DNA from: Roseomonas sp.
GTDB lineage: Bacteria > Pseudomonadota > Alphaproteobacteria > Acetobacterales > Acetobacteraceae
Direction: 5' to 3'
Length of the DNA stretch: 32,154 nt
Assembly (NCBI GenBank): GCA_020249125.1
Contig: JADCGG010000178.1
Span: 1-32,154, forward strand
Made by a program: the position numbers and the translations under genes. The notes below the pieces were generated by a model. The model was not told the DNA's origin. It saw nothing but the letters and a program-made list of their open reading frames with translations, and ran no database searches. Positions 1-7,887 of the stretch are shown in pieces; positions within the stretch are counted from its first letter, which is position 1, and every line of letters starts with the position of its first letter.

Positions 1-798
1 ATGCAGTTTCTCGACAATATCCGGGTCCATCCCAGCCGGCCCGACCAGCCCATAGGGTGAAGTGATCACCATATCCTGATAGCCAAGATCAAGCAGTGTC
101 GGCACATCGGGCAGCTTCTTGCTGCGCTGACGTGTCCAGACATTGAGCGCACGGAGCCGCCCTTCCAGGATCATGGGCAGCGTGCCGGACCCGGTGGAGC
201 AGGCTTCGATATGCCCACCCAGCAGGCTTGGCACGGCATCACCCTCACCACGGAAGGGCACATGCACAATGTCCAGGTTTTCGCGCGTGGCGAGATCAAT
301 ATTCGCAAGATGCGGCGTGCCATTCGCGCCCGTATTGCCGATGCGAATTTCACCCGGACGGCGACGCGCATCCGCGACCAGATCAGCCCAACGCTGATAA
401 GGGCCATCACCGCGCACACACATGATGAACAGATAGCCGGTCAGGTGCATGATCGCGGTGAAATCGGTGCGCGGATTGAAGGCCATGCGCTGCATGAAAG
501 GCAGGCGCATGGCCGGCAGCGGGAATTGCGCGATGGTATAGCCATCAGGCCGCGCACGCGCGACGCCGGCGGCGGAAAGGGTCGCCCCCGCGCCGGGGCG
601 ATTTTCCGTCAGCACCTGCACACCAAAGGCGCGGGATGCGGCTTCGGCAAAGCCGCGCATTTGGACATCAGTGGCGCCACCTGGTGGAAAGGGCACCAGC
701 AACGTGATGGGGCGCGATGGAAAGCTCTGCGCCGCCGCAAGCCCTGGTGCAATGGCTGGGGCCGCGAGGGCCGAGAGAAGAATTTGCCGGCGATTCAT
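1..798 (-). CDS. Bug-family (TctC-type) tripartite tricarboxylate transporter substrate-binding protein, 3' end off the window
   Basis: This frame is open from ATG at 798 to the left edge (266 codons, no stop), so it is missing from the ORF track; the usual length is about 320 residues. It begins MNRRQILLSALAAPAIAPG with an alanine-rich export signal, followed by FPSRPITLLVPFPPGG, the typical Bug N-terminus, and later IRIGNTGANGTPH and IVHVPFRGEGDAVPSLLGG, which match the ligand-binding loops of the family. The protein should be a periplasmic receptor for a small carboxylate or similar ligand. No TctA or TctB membrane subunits are in the window, so its transport partner is unknown. It follows a dienelactone hydrolase gene by about 110 nt and a second Bug gene lies just upstream, which suggests one catabolic transcription unit. 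Confidence 0.9.
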   Translation of the reverse strand, partial: MNRRQILLSALAAPAIAPGLAAAQSFPSRPITLLVPFPPGGATDVQMRGFAEAASRAFGVQVLTENRPGAGATLSAAGVARARPDGYTIAQFPLPAMRLPFMQRMAFNPRTDFTAIMHLTGYLFIMCVRGDGPYQRWADLVADARRRPGEIRIGNTGANGTPHLANIDLATRENLDIVHVPFRGEGDAVPSLLGGHIEACSTGSGTLPMILEGRLRALNVWTRQRSKKLPDVPTLLDLGYQDMVITSPYGLVGPAGMDPDIVEKLH

Positions 799-910
799 GA
801 TGTTTGCTCCCGTTGATTTGTCAGTTTTTTCTTGCCGTGAAGGTTTATCTGGTCATTGCGTCATGCCGATCAAGTGACATGACAGAAGCGCGATCCGCTT
901 CCGCTTCACC

Positions 911-1651
911 CTATCCGAGGCAACGCCGATAAAGCGCGATCAGCCTTTCCCAATGGCGCTCAGCGCCCGCCTTGTCGAAACACCAGCGGCCCGGAAAGGC
1001 GAAGCCATGATGCACTTCCGGGTAGATTTCCAATTCTCCCTTGGCGCCTGAGGCTTCGAATAGCGTGTGCAATTCATCCACCATGGAAAGTGGCGCCAAT
1101 TCATCATGCTCGGCGCAGGCGATATAGAGTTCAGCGTTGCCCTGCCCCAGCGTCAGATGCGGGCTTTCCACCGCATCGCTCACCAGCCAGGTGCCATAGA
1201 AGGAAGCGGCTGCGGCGATGCGCCCTGGGTAGCGCGCGGCGGCGGCCAGCGCATAAGGCCCGCTCATGCAATAGCCATGCACACCAACCGGGCCGGGCCT
1301 CACCTGCATTTGCTGGTCGAGGAAACCCAGCATATCGGCAATGTCTTCCATCACCGGCGGAATGGTCATTTTGGTGCGAATAGCCCTCATCCGGTCGCGT
1401 TCCGGGTCGCCCACCGTCAGCACGCCGGGGCCGAATTTGGAATCGCGCCCGGCGCGGTAATAAAGATTAGGCAGCACGACATAATAGCCCGTGGCGGCAA
1501 GGCGGCGCGCCATGTCGTAAAGTTCTTCGCGAATGCCGGGCGCATCCATCAGCATCAGCACGGCGGGAAAGGGGCCATGGCGTTCCGGATGGCAAATAAA
1601 ACTTTCCATCGCGCCGGCACGGGTTTGGATATCAATGACGTGTTCGATCAT
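911..1651 (-). CDS. Dienelactone hydrolase family protein
   Basis: A 246-residue alpha/beta hydrolase of the carboxymethylenebutenolidase family. The cysteine nucleophile sits in HGYCMSG (Cys128), the acid is probably Asp183 in AEHDELAP, and the base is His215 in VHHGFAFPG, so the Cys-Asp-His triad of dienelactone hydrolases is complete. N-terminal PAVLMLMDAPGIREELYDMARRLA also fits the family. The enzyme is cytoplasmic, and the family opens lactones in aromatic-ring degradation, although many members act on other esters. The start at 1651 has a purine-rich AGGGG upstream. It begins 13 nt after the stop of one Bug receptor gene and is followed by another, so hydrolase and receptors are probably co-transcribed and may handle the same compound. 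The exact substrate cannot be read from the sequence. Confidence 0.88.
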   Translation of the reverse strand: MIEHVIDIQTRAGAMESFICHPERHGPFPAVLMLMDAPGIREELYDMARRLAATGYYVVLPNLYYRAGRDSKFGPGVLTVGDPERDRMRAIRTKMTIPPVMEDIADMLGFLDQQMQVRPGPVGVHGYCMSGPYALAAAARYPGRIAAAASFYGTWLVSDAVESPHLTLGQGNAELYIACAEHDELAPLSMVDELHTLFEASGAKGELEIYPEVHHGFAFPGRWCFDKAGAERHWERLIALYRRCLG

Positions 1652-1664
1652 GCTGCTTGCCCCT

Positions 1665-2618
1665 TCAATCGGCCTTCACGCCAGCGGCGCGAATGACCTC
1701 GGCCCAGGATTGCAGATCGGCTGCGATGCGGCGATTGAAGGTTGCCATATCCTCGAAGTTTGGTGTGAGGCCTGACTCGAGCAGCCTTTGCCGGAAGGTT
1801 GGGTTTTCCAGACCCTTGCGAATGGCTTCAACCCAGGCGCGCGCTGCATCGGCGGTGATGGCGCGCGGGCCGCAAAGCCCGAACCAGCCGGCCATTTCAA
1901 GCCCAGGCACCCAATCGGAAATCGGGCGTGCCTGCGGAAAAAGCGGCGATCCCGCATTGTCGCCAAGCGCCAGCAGGCGCAGCTCTCCACCCTGGATCTG
2001 GCGCATGACATCGCCAAGATTGGTGATCATGAAATCGGCGCGCCCGCCCAGAATATCCACAATCGCCGGCGTGGCACCACGATACGGGATATGCACAATA
2101 TCAAGCCCGGTCTTGGATTTCAGCAATTCCACCGACAGATGCTGCGCCGACCCAACCCCGGCCGAGGCGTAAGACAAGCCGCCCGGCTTGGCGCGCGCGG
2201 CGGCGAGCAAGCCCGCCACATCCTTATGCGGCCCATTCGCGGCCACCACCAAACCATAGGTGGATAAAGCAACATTGGCGATGCCGGTCATTTCCGTGCG
2301 CGGATCAACCGGCAGGCTCGCACCTGGCAGATTGGGCGTGATGGTCATGGTGCCCATCGGGCATTGCAGCACGGTGGCACCATCCGGCGCGCTGCGTGCC
2401 ACCACTTCGGCGGCGATCAGCCCATTGGCGCCGGTGCGGTTTTCAACAACGCCGCGCGCGGGCAAATGCGGCGCGGCATATTCGGCAATGAAGCGGGCCA
2501 TCAAATCCCCTGCACCGCCGGCGGCGAAGCCGCTGATAACGCGCACGGTGCGATCCTGCGCCATGGCAGGGCCAGAAAGGGCCAGGGCAGCAAGCCCGGC
2601 AAGCAACAGATGACGCAT
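1665..2618 (-). CDS. Bug-family tripartite tricarboxylate transporter substrate-binding protein
   Basis: A 317-residue exported receptor. The track starts it at 2669, but ATG at 2618 is preferred: it is preceded by a strong GGGGAGGAT ribosome-binding site and starts directly into the signal peptide MRHLLLAGLAALALSGPAMA. The mature protein has RTVRVISGFAAGGAGD, ENRTGANGLIAAEVVA and LDIVHIPYRGATPAIVDILGG, all characteristic of Bug/TctC receptors. It should bind an organic acid or related ligand in the periplasm. It lies 29 nt downstream of rsmD and 13 nt upstream of the dienelactone hydrolase gene. As for the first Bug gene, no cognate TctA/TctB pair is present, which is common for this over-expanded family. 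Confidence 0.92.
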   Translation of the reverse strand: MRHLLLAGLAALALSGPAMAQDRTVRVISGFAAGGAGDLMARFIAEYAAPHLPARGVVENRTGANGLIAAEVVARSAPDGATVLQCPMGTMTITPNLPGASLPVDPRTEMTGIANVALSTYGLVVAANGPHKDVAGLLAAARAKPGGLSYASAGVGSAQHLSVELLKSKTGLDIVHIPYRGATPAIVDILGGRADFMITNLGDVMRQIQGGELRLLALGDNAGSPLFPQARPISDWVPGLEMAGWFGLCGPRAITADAARAWVEAIRKGLENPTFRQRLLESGLTPNFEDMATFNRRIAADLQSWAEVIRAAGVKAD

Positions 2619-2647
2619 GATGATCCTCCCCGTTTCGGGGGAGCCTA

Positions 2648-3229
2648 TCAGGAAGCGGACACGCCGCAATCCGGCAAGGCGCGCAACGCGGAAAGCCGCG
2701 CGGCGCCGTGGTGTCGTGTGGAAATCACTTCAAAGCCGGGTAGCGTGACGGCTTCCTCATCGCGCCCGGTCTCGGCAATGATCAGCGCGCCGGGCGCAAT
2801 CCAGCCCTTGGCCTGCAAGGCAGCAAGGGCGCGCGGCACCAGCCCCTTGGCATAGGGCGGGTCCAGAAACACCAGACTACACGGCACAACGGCCATAGGT
2901 GGCGCGGTGACATCGCCCGCCAGCACCCGGCAGGCATCGCCCGCCTTGCAGGCGGCGATATTGGCGCGCAGCACCGCCAGCGCCGCGCGATCCTGTTCCA
3001 TGAAAAAGCCGCGCGCTGCCCCACGGGATAGCGCTTCCAGCCCCATGGCGCCGGTGCCGGCGAAGGCATCCAGAACCACAGCATTTTCGAAAACATCCCG
3101 CCCCGCCCAGGGCGCATGCCAAAGCTGATCGAAGATCGCCTGCCGGGCACGATCACTGGTCGGGCGGGTGGTAAGGCCCGGTGGCGCCAGCAGCGCGCGC
3201 CCCTTCCAGCGCCCGGCGATGATGCGCAT
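2648..3229 (-). CDS. rsmD: 16S rRNA (guanine(966)-N(2))-methyltransferase RsmD
   Basis: A 193-residue class I SAM-dependent methyltransferase. The N-terminus MRIIAGRWKGRALLAPPG and TRPTSDRARQAIFDQL are diagnostic of RsmD. The SAM-binding loop is DAFAGTGAMG (about 54-63) and the catalytic motif is DPPY (123-126). It methylates the exocyclic N2 of G966 in 16S rRNA during 30S assembly. The length is normal for the family. The start codon overlaps the rluB stop by one base (TGATG), so the two RNA-modification genes are translationally coupled. The downstream neighbour is a Bug receptor that begins 29 nt later and is probably functionally unrelated. Confidence 0.95.
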   Translation of the reverse strand: MRIIAGRWKGRALLAPPGLTTRPTSDRARQAIFDQLWHAPWAGRDVFENAVVLDAFAGTGAMGLEALSRGAARGFFMEQDRAALAVLRANIAACKAGDACRVLAGDVTAPPMAVVPCSLVFLDPPYAKGLVPRALAALQAKGWIAPGALIIAETGRDEEAVTLPGFEVISTRHHGAARLSALRALPDCGVSAS

Positions 3230-4101
3230 CAGCCCTTGCCGCGGCGCGGCGTTTGCGGCCCGGCATGGCGCGCGCGTGGCGGGCGCTTGGGCTTGCTTTC
3301 ATCAGCTTCGGGCGCTGCCGGGTCTTCCACTGCTTCGCGCCCGCGCTTGGGTGCATCAAGCCCCAATTGTTCGCGCAATACCTTGGCATTCACTTCCTCG
3401 GCAGCGCCGCGCGGCAGGGAGCCCAATTGAAACGGGCCATAGGCGGTGCGGATCAGGCGCGTGACGACAAGCCCAAGATGCGCCATGACTTTCCGCACTT
3501 CGCGGTTCTTGCCCTCACGCAACGCCACCGTCAGCCAGGCATTGGTGCCCACCCGCGCATCAAGCCCCGCTTCAATGGGGCCATAGGCCACGCCATCCAC
3601 CGTGACCCCGCGCGCGAGTGCGGCCAGCGCGCGTTCATTCACCTTGCCATGCACGCGCACGCGATAGCGCCTTAGCCACCCATTGGCCGGCAATTCCAGC
3701 TTGCGCGCCAAAGCGCCATCATTGGTCAGCAGCAGCAAGCCTTCGCTGGTCAGGTCAAGCCTGCCCACGGAAACCACGCGCGGCAGGCCCTGCGGCAGAT
3801 TGGCGAAAACGGTGGGCCGGCCTTCGGGGTCGCGATGCGTCGTCACGAAGCCTGTTGGCTTATTGTAACGAAATAGCCGCGTGCGTTCTGGCGCCGCAAT
3901 CGGCTTGCCATTCACGCTGACCGCATCCCCGGCGGCCACGAAAGTGGCCGGGCTGGTCACCAACTTCCCGCCCAGCCGCACCAGCCCTTCCGCGATCAGC
4001 TTTTCCGCATCGCGACGCGAAGCAACACCGGCGCGGGCGAGGAATTTCGCAATGCGTTCGCCGCGCGGGCCTTCCCCTTCAGCTTCATCTTCATCACTCA
4101 T
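3229..4101 (-). CDS. rluB: 23S rRNA pseudouridine synthase, RluB/RsuA family
   Basis: A 290-residue protein with an N-terminal S4 RNA-binding domain (ERIAKFLARAGVASRRDAEK, about 15-60) and a RsuA/RluB-type synthase domain. The catalytic aspartate is Asp116 in SVGRLDLTSEGLLLLTND. The C-terminal 40 residues are basic and low complexity (KPKRPPRARHAG), a common tail in alphaproteobacterial RluB. The enzyme probably isomerises U2605 in 23S rRNA; RluE/RluF-like specificity is less likely because the S4 domain is present and tadA and rsmD are neighbours. It overlaps the upstream amidotransferase by 4 nt (ATGA) and the downstream rsmD by 1 nt, forming a tight operon. Confidence 0.92.
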   Translation of the reverse strand: MSDEDEAEGEGPRGERIAKFLARAGVASRRDAEKLIAEGLVRLGGKLVTSPATFVAAGDAVSVNGKPIAAPERTRLFRYNKPTGFVTTHRDPEGRPTVFANLPQGLPRVVSVGRLDLTSEGLLLLTNDGALARKLELPANGWLRRYRVRVHGKVNERALAALARGVTVDGVAYGPIEAGLDARVGTNAWLTVALREGKNREVRKVMAHLGLVVTRLIRTAYGPFQLGSLPRGAAEEVNAKVLREQLGLDAPKRGREAVEDPAAPEADESKPKRPPRARHAGPQTPRRGKG

Positions 4102-4814
4102 GCGCGGCAGGCCGCGATGAAGGCGCGGAAAATCGCGGGATCATCAGGATCAACGGCATATTCAGGGTGCCATTGCACGCCAAGCGCGAATCGATAACCC
4201 GGATGTTCAATGCCTTCGATCACGCCATCAGGCGCCAGCGCATTCACCAGCGCACCATCGCCAATGCTCGCCACCGCCTGGTGATGCGCGGAATTCACCG
4301 CCATGCGCGGCTTGCCGATGATGCGTGACAGCAGCGTGCCATCGGTGATCGCAACCTCATGCCCCGGTTCCGTGCGCGGATTGGGTTGTTCATGCGCCAG
4401 CGCGCCCGGCACTTCATCGGGGATATGCTGAATGAGGCGCCCGCCCAGCGCTACCGCCAGCAATTGCTGCCCGCCGCAAATGCCAAGCACGGGCTTGTCG
4501 CGCGCCAGCGCTGCGCGGGTTGCCGCCATTTCGAAATCAGTGCGCCCCGGCTTCAGCGTCACTTTCGGATGCGGCGCGCCACCGCCCCAAAGCGCCGGGT
4601 CCACATCAAAGGCGCCGCCGGTCACCATCAGCCCATCCACCTCGGCCAGATAGGCTTCCGCCATTTCAGGATGATGCGGCAGCGCCACGGGCAAGCCCCC
4701 CGCCGCCACAATGGCCGAGAAGTAATTCCGCCGGAGCGCATACCAGGGCAGCTTGGACCAGCCGCCGGCCTCTTCGGAATCGAGGGTGACACCAATCAGG
4801 GGAAGGGATCGCAT
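4098..4814 (-). CDS. Class I glutamine amidotransferase / gamma-glutamyl-gamma-aminobutyrate hydrolase family (peptidase C26)
   Basis: A 238-residue PuuD-like protein. The nucleophile elbow is GICGGQQLLA (Cys113), and the His-Glu pair is in QWHPEY (His216, Glu218), so the catalytic triad is complete. DGLMVTGGAFDVDPALWGG matches the oxyanion region of peptidase C26 proteins. The family hydrolyses gamma-glutamyl amides such as gamma-Glu-GABA. No puuA, puuB or puuC genes are nearby, so polyamine catabolism is not supported by context. It is the first gene of the amidotransferase-rluB-rsmD run, overlaps rluB by 4 nt, and is divergent from tadA across an 84-bp intergenic region that must hold both promoters. 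Confidence 0.88.
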   Translation of the reverse strand: MRSLPLIGVTLDSEEAGGWSKLPWYALRRNYFSAIVAAGGLPVALPHHPEMAEAYLAEVDGLMVTGGAFDVDPALWGGGAPHPKVTLKPGRTDFEMAATRAALARDKPVLGICGGQQLLAVALGGRLIQHIPDEVPGALAHEQPNPRTEPGHEVAITDGTLLSRIIGKPRMAVNSAHHQAVASIGDGALVNALAPDGVIEGIEHPGYRFALGVQWHPEYAVDPDDPAIFRAFIAACRA

Positions 4815-4898
4815 GGCGCAGCTTTAGGCCGGTTTGGGCGAAAAGGGAATCGCGCTTGCCCCCTGGACCACCGGCGCAGGTCGGGGCAGGAAAGTGCC

Positions 4899-5339
4899 AT
4901 GACCCCCATGGAAATCGCTTTGCAAGAAGCCCGCGCCGCCGCCGCCCGTGGTGAGGTGCCGGTGGGCGCCGTGGTGACAGACAAATCCGGCGCGGTGCTG
5001 GCGCGGGCGGGCAATGAGGTGGAAGCGCGCCATGACCCTTCCGCCCATGCGGAGATGCTCGCGCTGCGCGAAGCGGCGCAGCTTTTGGGTCAGACCCGCC
5101 TTGGCGACTGCACCCTGACAGTCACCCTGGAACCCTGCCCCATGTGCGCCCAGGCGGCTTCCTTCTTTCGCGTCGCCCGCGTGGTGTTCGGCGCCTATGA
5201 CCCAAAGGGCGGCGGGGTGGATCACGGGGCGCGGATTTTCGCGGCATCATCCTGCCATCACCAGCCGGAAGTGGTTGGGGGTGTGCGGGAAGGCGAATGC
5301 GCTGCCCTGTTGCGTGGTTTTTTTGAAACCCGTCGTTGA
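4899..5339 (+). CDS. tadA: tRNA-specific adenosine deaminase TadA
   Basis: The track extends this frame back to 4359, but that part is the antisense shadow of the amidotransferase. ATG at 4899, preceded by GGGGCAGGAAAG, gives a 146-residue protein starting MTPMEIALQEARAAAARGEV, which aligns with TadA N-termini. The zinc and proton-shuttle motif HAE is at 50-52, and PCPMC supplies Cys80 and Cys83. The C-terminal part (VVFGAYDPKGGG and ECAALLRGFF) matches E. coli TadA. The enzyme converts A34 to inosine in tRNA-Arg(ACG). It is divergent from the rluB/rsmD operon, an arrangement familiar in alphaproteobacteria. Confidence 0.93.
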   Translation: MTPMEIALQEARAAAARGEVPVGAVVTDKSGAVLARAGNEVEARHDPSAHAEMLALREAAQLLGQTRLGDCTLTVTLEPCPMCAQAASFFRVARVVFGAYDPKGGGVDHGARIFAASSCHHQPEVVGGVREGECAALLRGFFETRR

Positions 5340-5400
5340 CGGCGGCAAAACTTTGCCGGGATAAGGCGGTATTCTGATCAATTCAGGATGGAAACTCTTT

Positions 5401-5817
5401 ATGCGCGTGCTCAAGGGACAAGACCTCATGAAGGGGTCGGACCATGAATTTATTGTCAATATCTACCGGCGCATTCTGTTGCGCGTGCCGGATGAGGGCG
5501 GCTATCGCCATTATCGCGACCTGGTGGAGGCTGATCCCGGCTGTCGTCGGCGCATCATTGAGGGAATGGCGGGCAGCACTGAGGCTAGCCGTCAGGGTGA
5601 GGAAATATACCTCATTTGGGATGATGCCGAGGCAGTGAGCGCAACAATAGCCGCGCCCGCCATGCCTGAATTGACGGCGGAAGAGTTGCTCACCTTGTTG
5701 CGCCAAAGGCTTCGAACGCTGGATGCGGCCGGCTTGGCCGCTTTGGAAGCCCCCCTGCTGGAATGCCTTGAAGCCCTGCGTGCCGAGCGCCTCATGCCGC
5801 AGGAGCCAGGCGCATAA
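5401..5817 (+). CDS. Small DUF4214-domain protein
   Basis: A 138-residue protein. Residues about 14-60 (HEFIVNIYRRILLRVPDEGG, then HYRDLVEADP and a final S-T-E) match DUF4214, whose pattern is F-V-x2-L-Y-x4-R-x-P-D-x2-G. The C-terminal half is a leucine/alanine-rich helical segment with acidic patches, probably a coiled or amphipathic helix. DUF4214 is often found in surface-layer, exopolysaccharide or glycosyltransferase proteins, but its biochemical role is unresolved. The start at 5401 has AGGATGGA upstream; an in-frame ATG at 5428 is an alternative. The next gene encodes a nucleotide-sugar aminotransferase, so a role in cell-surface glycan formation is a reasonable inference but no more. 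Confidence 0.75.
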   Translation: MRVLKGQDLMKGSDHEFIVNIYRRILLRVPDEGGYRHYRDLVEADPGCRRRIIEGMAGSTEASRQGEEIYLIWDDAEAVSATIAAPAMPELTAEELLTLLRQRLRTLDAAGLAALEAPLLECLEALRAERLMPQEPGA

Positions 5818-5923
5818 TTTCGCCTTGAAACAGGCGGAAAGGATTATTGATGGCTCAAGCCTTGGCAGGCGGGCCTTTGGGGTTCAGTTTCGGCCCTGAT
5901 TTATCGAAAGGGTCCCGTGCCTG

Positions 5924-7078
5924 ATGAGCGAACCTAGGCCGATTCAATTGTTTGACGTTATGGCGCAGCAAAAGCTCATACGGGCAGAGCTTGATCGGCG
6001 CATTGCCGCAGTGCTCGATTCGGGCCGCTTCATCATGGGCCCCGAAGTGGCGGAGCTTGAGGCAGGACTCGCTGCCTTTGCCGGCGCGGCGCATTGTGTG
6101 GGCGTCTCCTCAGGTACGGATGCGCTGCAAATCGCCATGATGGCGGAAGGGATCGGGCGCGGCGATGCGGTGTTTCTGCCCGCCTTTACCTATACCGCAA
6201 CCGCAGAAGTGCCTTTGGTGCTGGGGGCCACGCCGGTTTTCGTGGATGTGGACAAATACAGCTACAATATGGACATCGCCGATCTGGAACGCCGCATTGC
6301 GGAGGTGAAGCGCCGTGGCTGGCTGCGCCCTCGTGCCGTGGTGGGCGTTGATCTGTTCGGCCTGCCGGCGGATTGGCCGGCGATTGAGGCGATTTGCGCC
6401 CGCGAAGACATGTTTGCCTTGGACGACGCCGCGCAGGCTTTCGGCGGCAGCATCAATGGCAAGAAGCTTGGGCGCTGGGCGCATGCCACAGCGCTTTCCT
6501 TCTACCCCACCAAGACACTCGGCGCTTATGGCGATGCGGGGGCCTTGATTACCGATGATCCGGCGCGGGCGGAATTGTATCGCAGCCTACGCACCCATGG
6601 CGAAGGCAAAACCCGCTATGAGGTGGAGCGTACCGGCATGAATGGTCGGATTGATACGATCCAGGCAACCATCCTGGCTGCGAAACTGCCGCTGCTGGCT
6701 GGCGAATTGGCCATGCGCGCGAAGATTGCCGCTGTCTATAATGCGGCGCTTGGCGGCAAGGTCGGCATCCAGGCCGCCCCCGCGGAAGCGGTGAATGCCT
6801 GGGGGCTTTACACCATTCGCCTGCGTGATGCCGACCAGCGGAGCAAAGTCCTGGCGGCGCTGACCGCGGAGCGCATCGGCAGTGGCATTTATTACCCGAA
6901 ACCCCTGCATCGCCAGCCCGCCTATGCCGCGCATCACGCAACCGCCTTTGCCGGTGAACCACCGCCGCTTGCCATCAGTGAAAGGCTGGCGGGCCAGGTG
7001 CTGTCGCTGCCGATGCACGCCTATATGAACGAAGACGATGCCGCGCGTGTGGCCGAAATTGTGCTGAAAAACTTGTAA
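5924..7078 (+). CDS. DegT/DnrJ/EryC1/StrS family aminotransferase
   Basis: A 384-residue PLP-dependent sugar aminotransferase. The PLP lysine is Lys197 in LSFYPTKTLGAYGDAG, preceded by the cofactor-contacting ALDDAAQAFGG (Asp168, Gln171). SSGTDALQIAMMAEGIGRGD and LPAFTYTATAEVPLVLGATP are family hallmarks. Such enzymes aminate keto groups of nucleotide-linked sugars. The sequence resembles WbpE/WlbC-like enzymes that aminate UDP-2-acetamido-2-deoxy-hexuluronate for O-antigen or surface glycans, but substrate assignment from sequence alone is uncertain. No glycosyltransferases or sugar dehydrogenases flank it. It lies 106 nt after the DUF4214 gene in the same orientation. Confidence 0.9.
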   Translation: MSEPRPIQLFDVMAQQKLIRAELDRRIAAVLDSGRFIMGPEVAELEAGLAAFAGAAHCVGVSSGTDALQIAMMAEGIGRGDAVFLPAFTYTATAEVPLVLGATPVFVDVDKYSYNMDIADLERRIAEVKRRGWLRPRAVVGVDLFGLPADWPAIEAICAREDMFALDDAAQAFGGSINGKKLGRWAHATALSFYPTKTLGAYGDAGALITDDPARAELYRSLRTHGEGKTRYEVERTGMNGRIDTIQATILAAKLPLLAGELAMRAKIAAVYNAALGGKVGIQAAPAEAVNAWGLYTIRLRDADQRSKVLAALTAERIGSGIYYPKPLHRQPAYAAHHATAFAGEPPPLAISERLAGQVLSLPMHAYMNEDDAARVAEIVLKNL

Positions 7079-7128
7079 AGCGCCCGGCGTTTCGCCAGCA
7101 TGGCAGCGTCCAGCCAAAGGGGCGCATC

Positions 7129-7824
7129 ATGCATCGTCGCAGGCTTTTGGCCGCCACAGGCGGCGCCGTTCTCGCTGCCAGCACAAGGGCGCGCGCGGAA
7201 GAACCCGTGGATGTCGCGCTGGTGCTCGCCGTTGATGTCTCGCGGTCCATTGATGAGGATGAGGCGAAGCTGCAACGCGAAGGCTACCGCGATGCGGTCA
7301 CCGATCCGGCGGTGCTGGCGGCCATTCGCGGCGGCATGATCGGTGCGATTGGCCTTGTCTACATTGAATGGGCGGGCATTGAATATCAGCGCACTGTGCT
7401 GCCCTGGACACGCATCGCGACTGAAACGGATGCCCGGAAATGGGCGGAGGATTTGGCGCGTACGCCGCGTGCCTCACTATCCTGGACCTCAATCTCGGGC
7501 GCCATCATTCATGCAAGGCGCGAATTGGCCGGCTGCCCGTTTGAGGCAACGCGGCGCGTGATTGATGTCTCCGGCGATGGCGTGAACAATAGCGGGCCGC
7601 CGGTTGAAACCATTCGCGATGAGGCGGTAGCCGAAGGCACCGTCATCAATGGCCTGCCGATCATGAATGACCGCCCGACCTTTGGCCGCCCGCCGCCGGC
7701 CAATCTTGATCTCTATTTTCGGGATCGCGTGATCGGCGGGCCTGGGGCGTTTCACATCGTGGCCGAGGATTTCAACAGCTTCGGGCAGGCCGTGAAACGC
7801 AAGCTGATCCGCGAAATTGCCTGA
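7129..7824 (+). CDS. Tat-exported DUF1194 (von Willebrand A-like) protein
   Basis: A 231-residue protein beginning MHRRRLLAATGGAVLAAS, a twin-arginine-like signal with cleavage near ARA. The mature part starts VDVALVLAVDVSRSIDEDE, containing a MIDAS-like D-x-S-x-S metal site. VIDVSGDGVNNSG and the C-terminal FHIVAEDFNSFGQAVKRKLIREI are characteristic of DUF1194. The protein is probably periplasmic and metal-binding with a vWA-like fold; no function has been established for the family as far as I know. It starts 50 nt after the aminotransferase, and a good hairpin lies 12 nt after its stop. Confidence 0.87.
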   Translation: MHRRRLLAATGGAVLAASTRARAEEPVDVALVLAVDVSRSIDEDEAKLQREGYRDAVTDPAVLAAIRGGMIGAIGLVYIEWAGIEYQRTVLPWTRIATETDARKWAEDLARTPRASLSWTSISGAIIHARRELAGCPFEATRRVIDVSGDGVNNSGPPVETIRDEAVAEGTVINGLPIMNDRPTFGRPPPANLDLYFRDRVIGGPGAFHIVAEDFNSFGQAVKRKLIREIA

Positions 7825-7836
7825 GGTATTTTAAGA

Positions 7837-7854
7837 CCAAGCGGTAACGCTTGG
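7837..7854 (+). terminator. Hairpin after the DUF1194 gene
   Basis: CCAAGCG-GTAA-CGCTTGG is a perfect 7-bp stem with a GNRA-type tetraloop. It begins 12 nt downstream of the DUF1194 stop. A short T-rich tract lies on its left side (TATTTTAAG), so it would fit better as a terminator on the minus strand for the convergent Abi_C gene, which ends 34 nt away. It may serve both. No strong U-tract follows on the plus strand. Confidence 0.5.
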
Positions 7855-7887
7855 CCACTCAGTTTGGATGATTTTATGGTGCTCACA

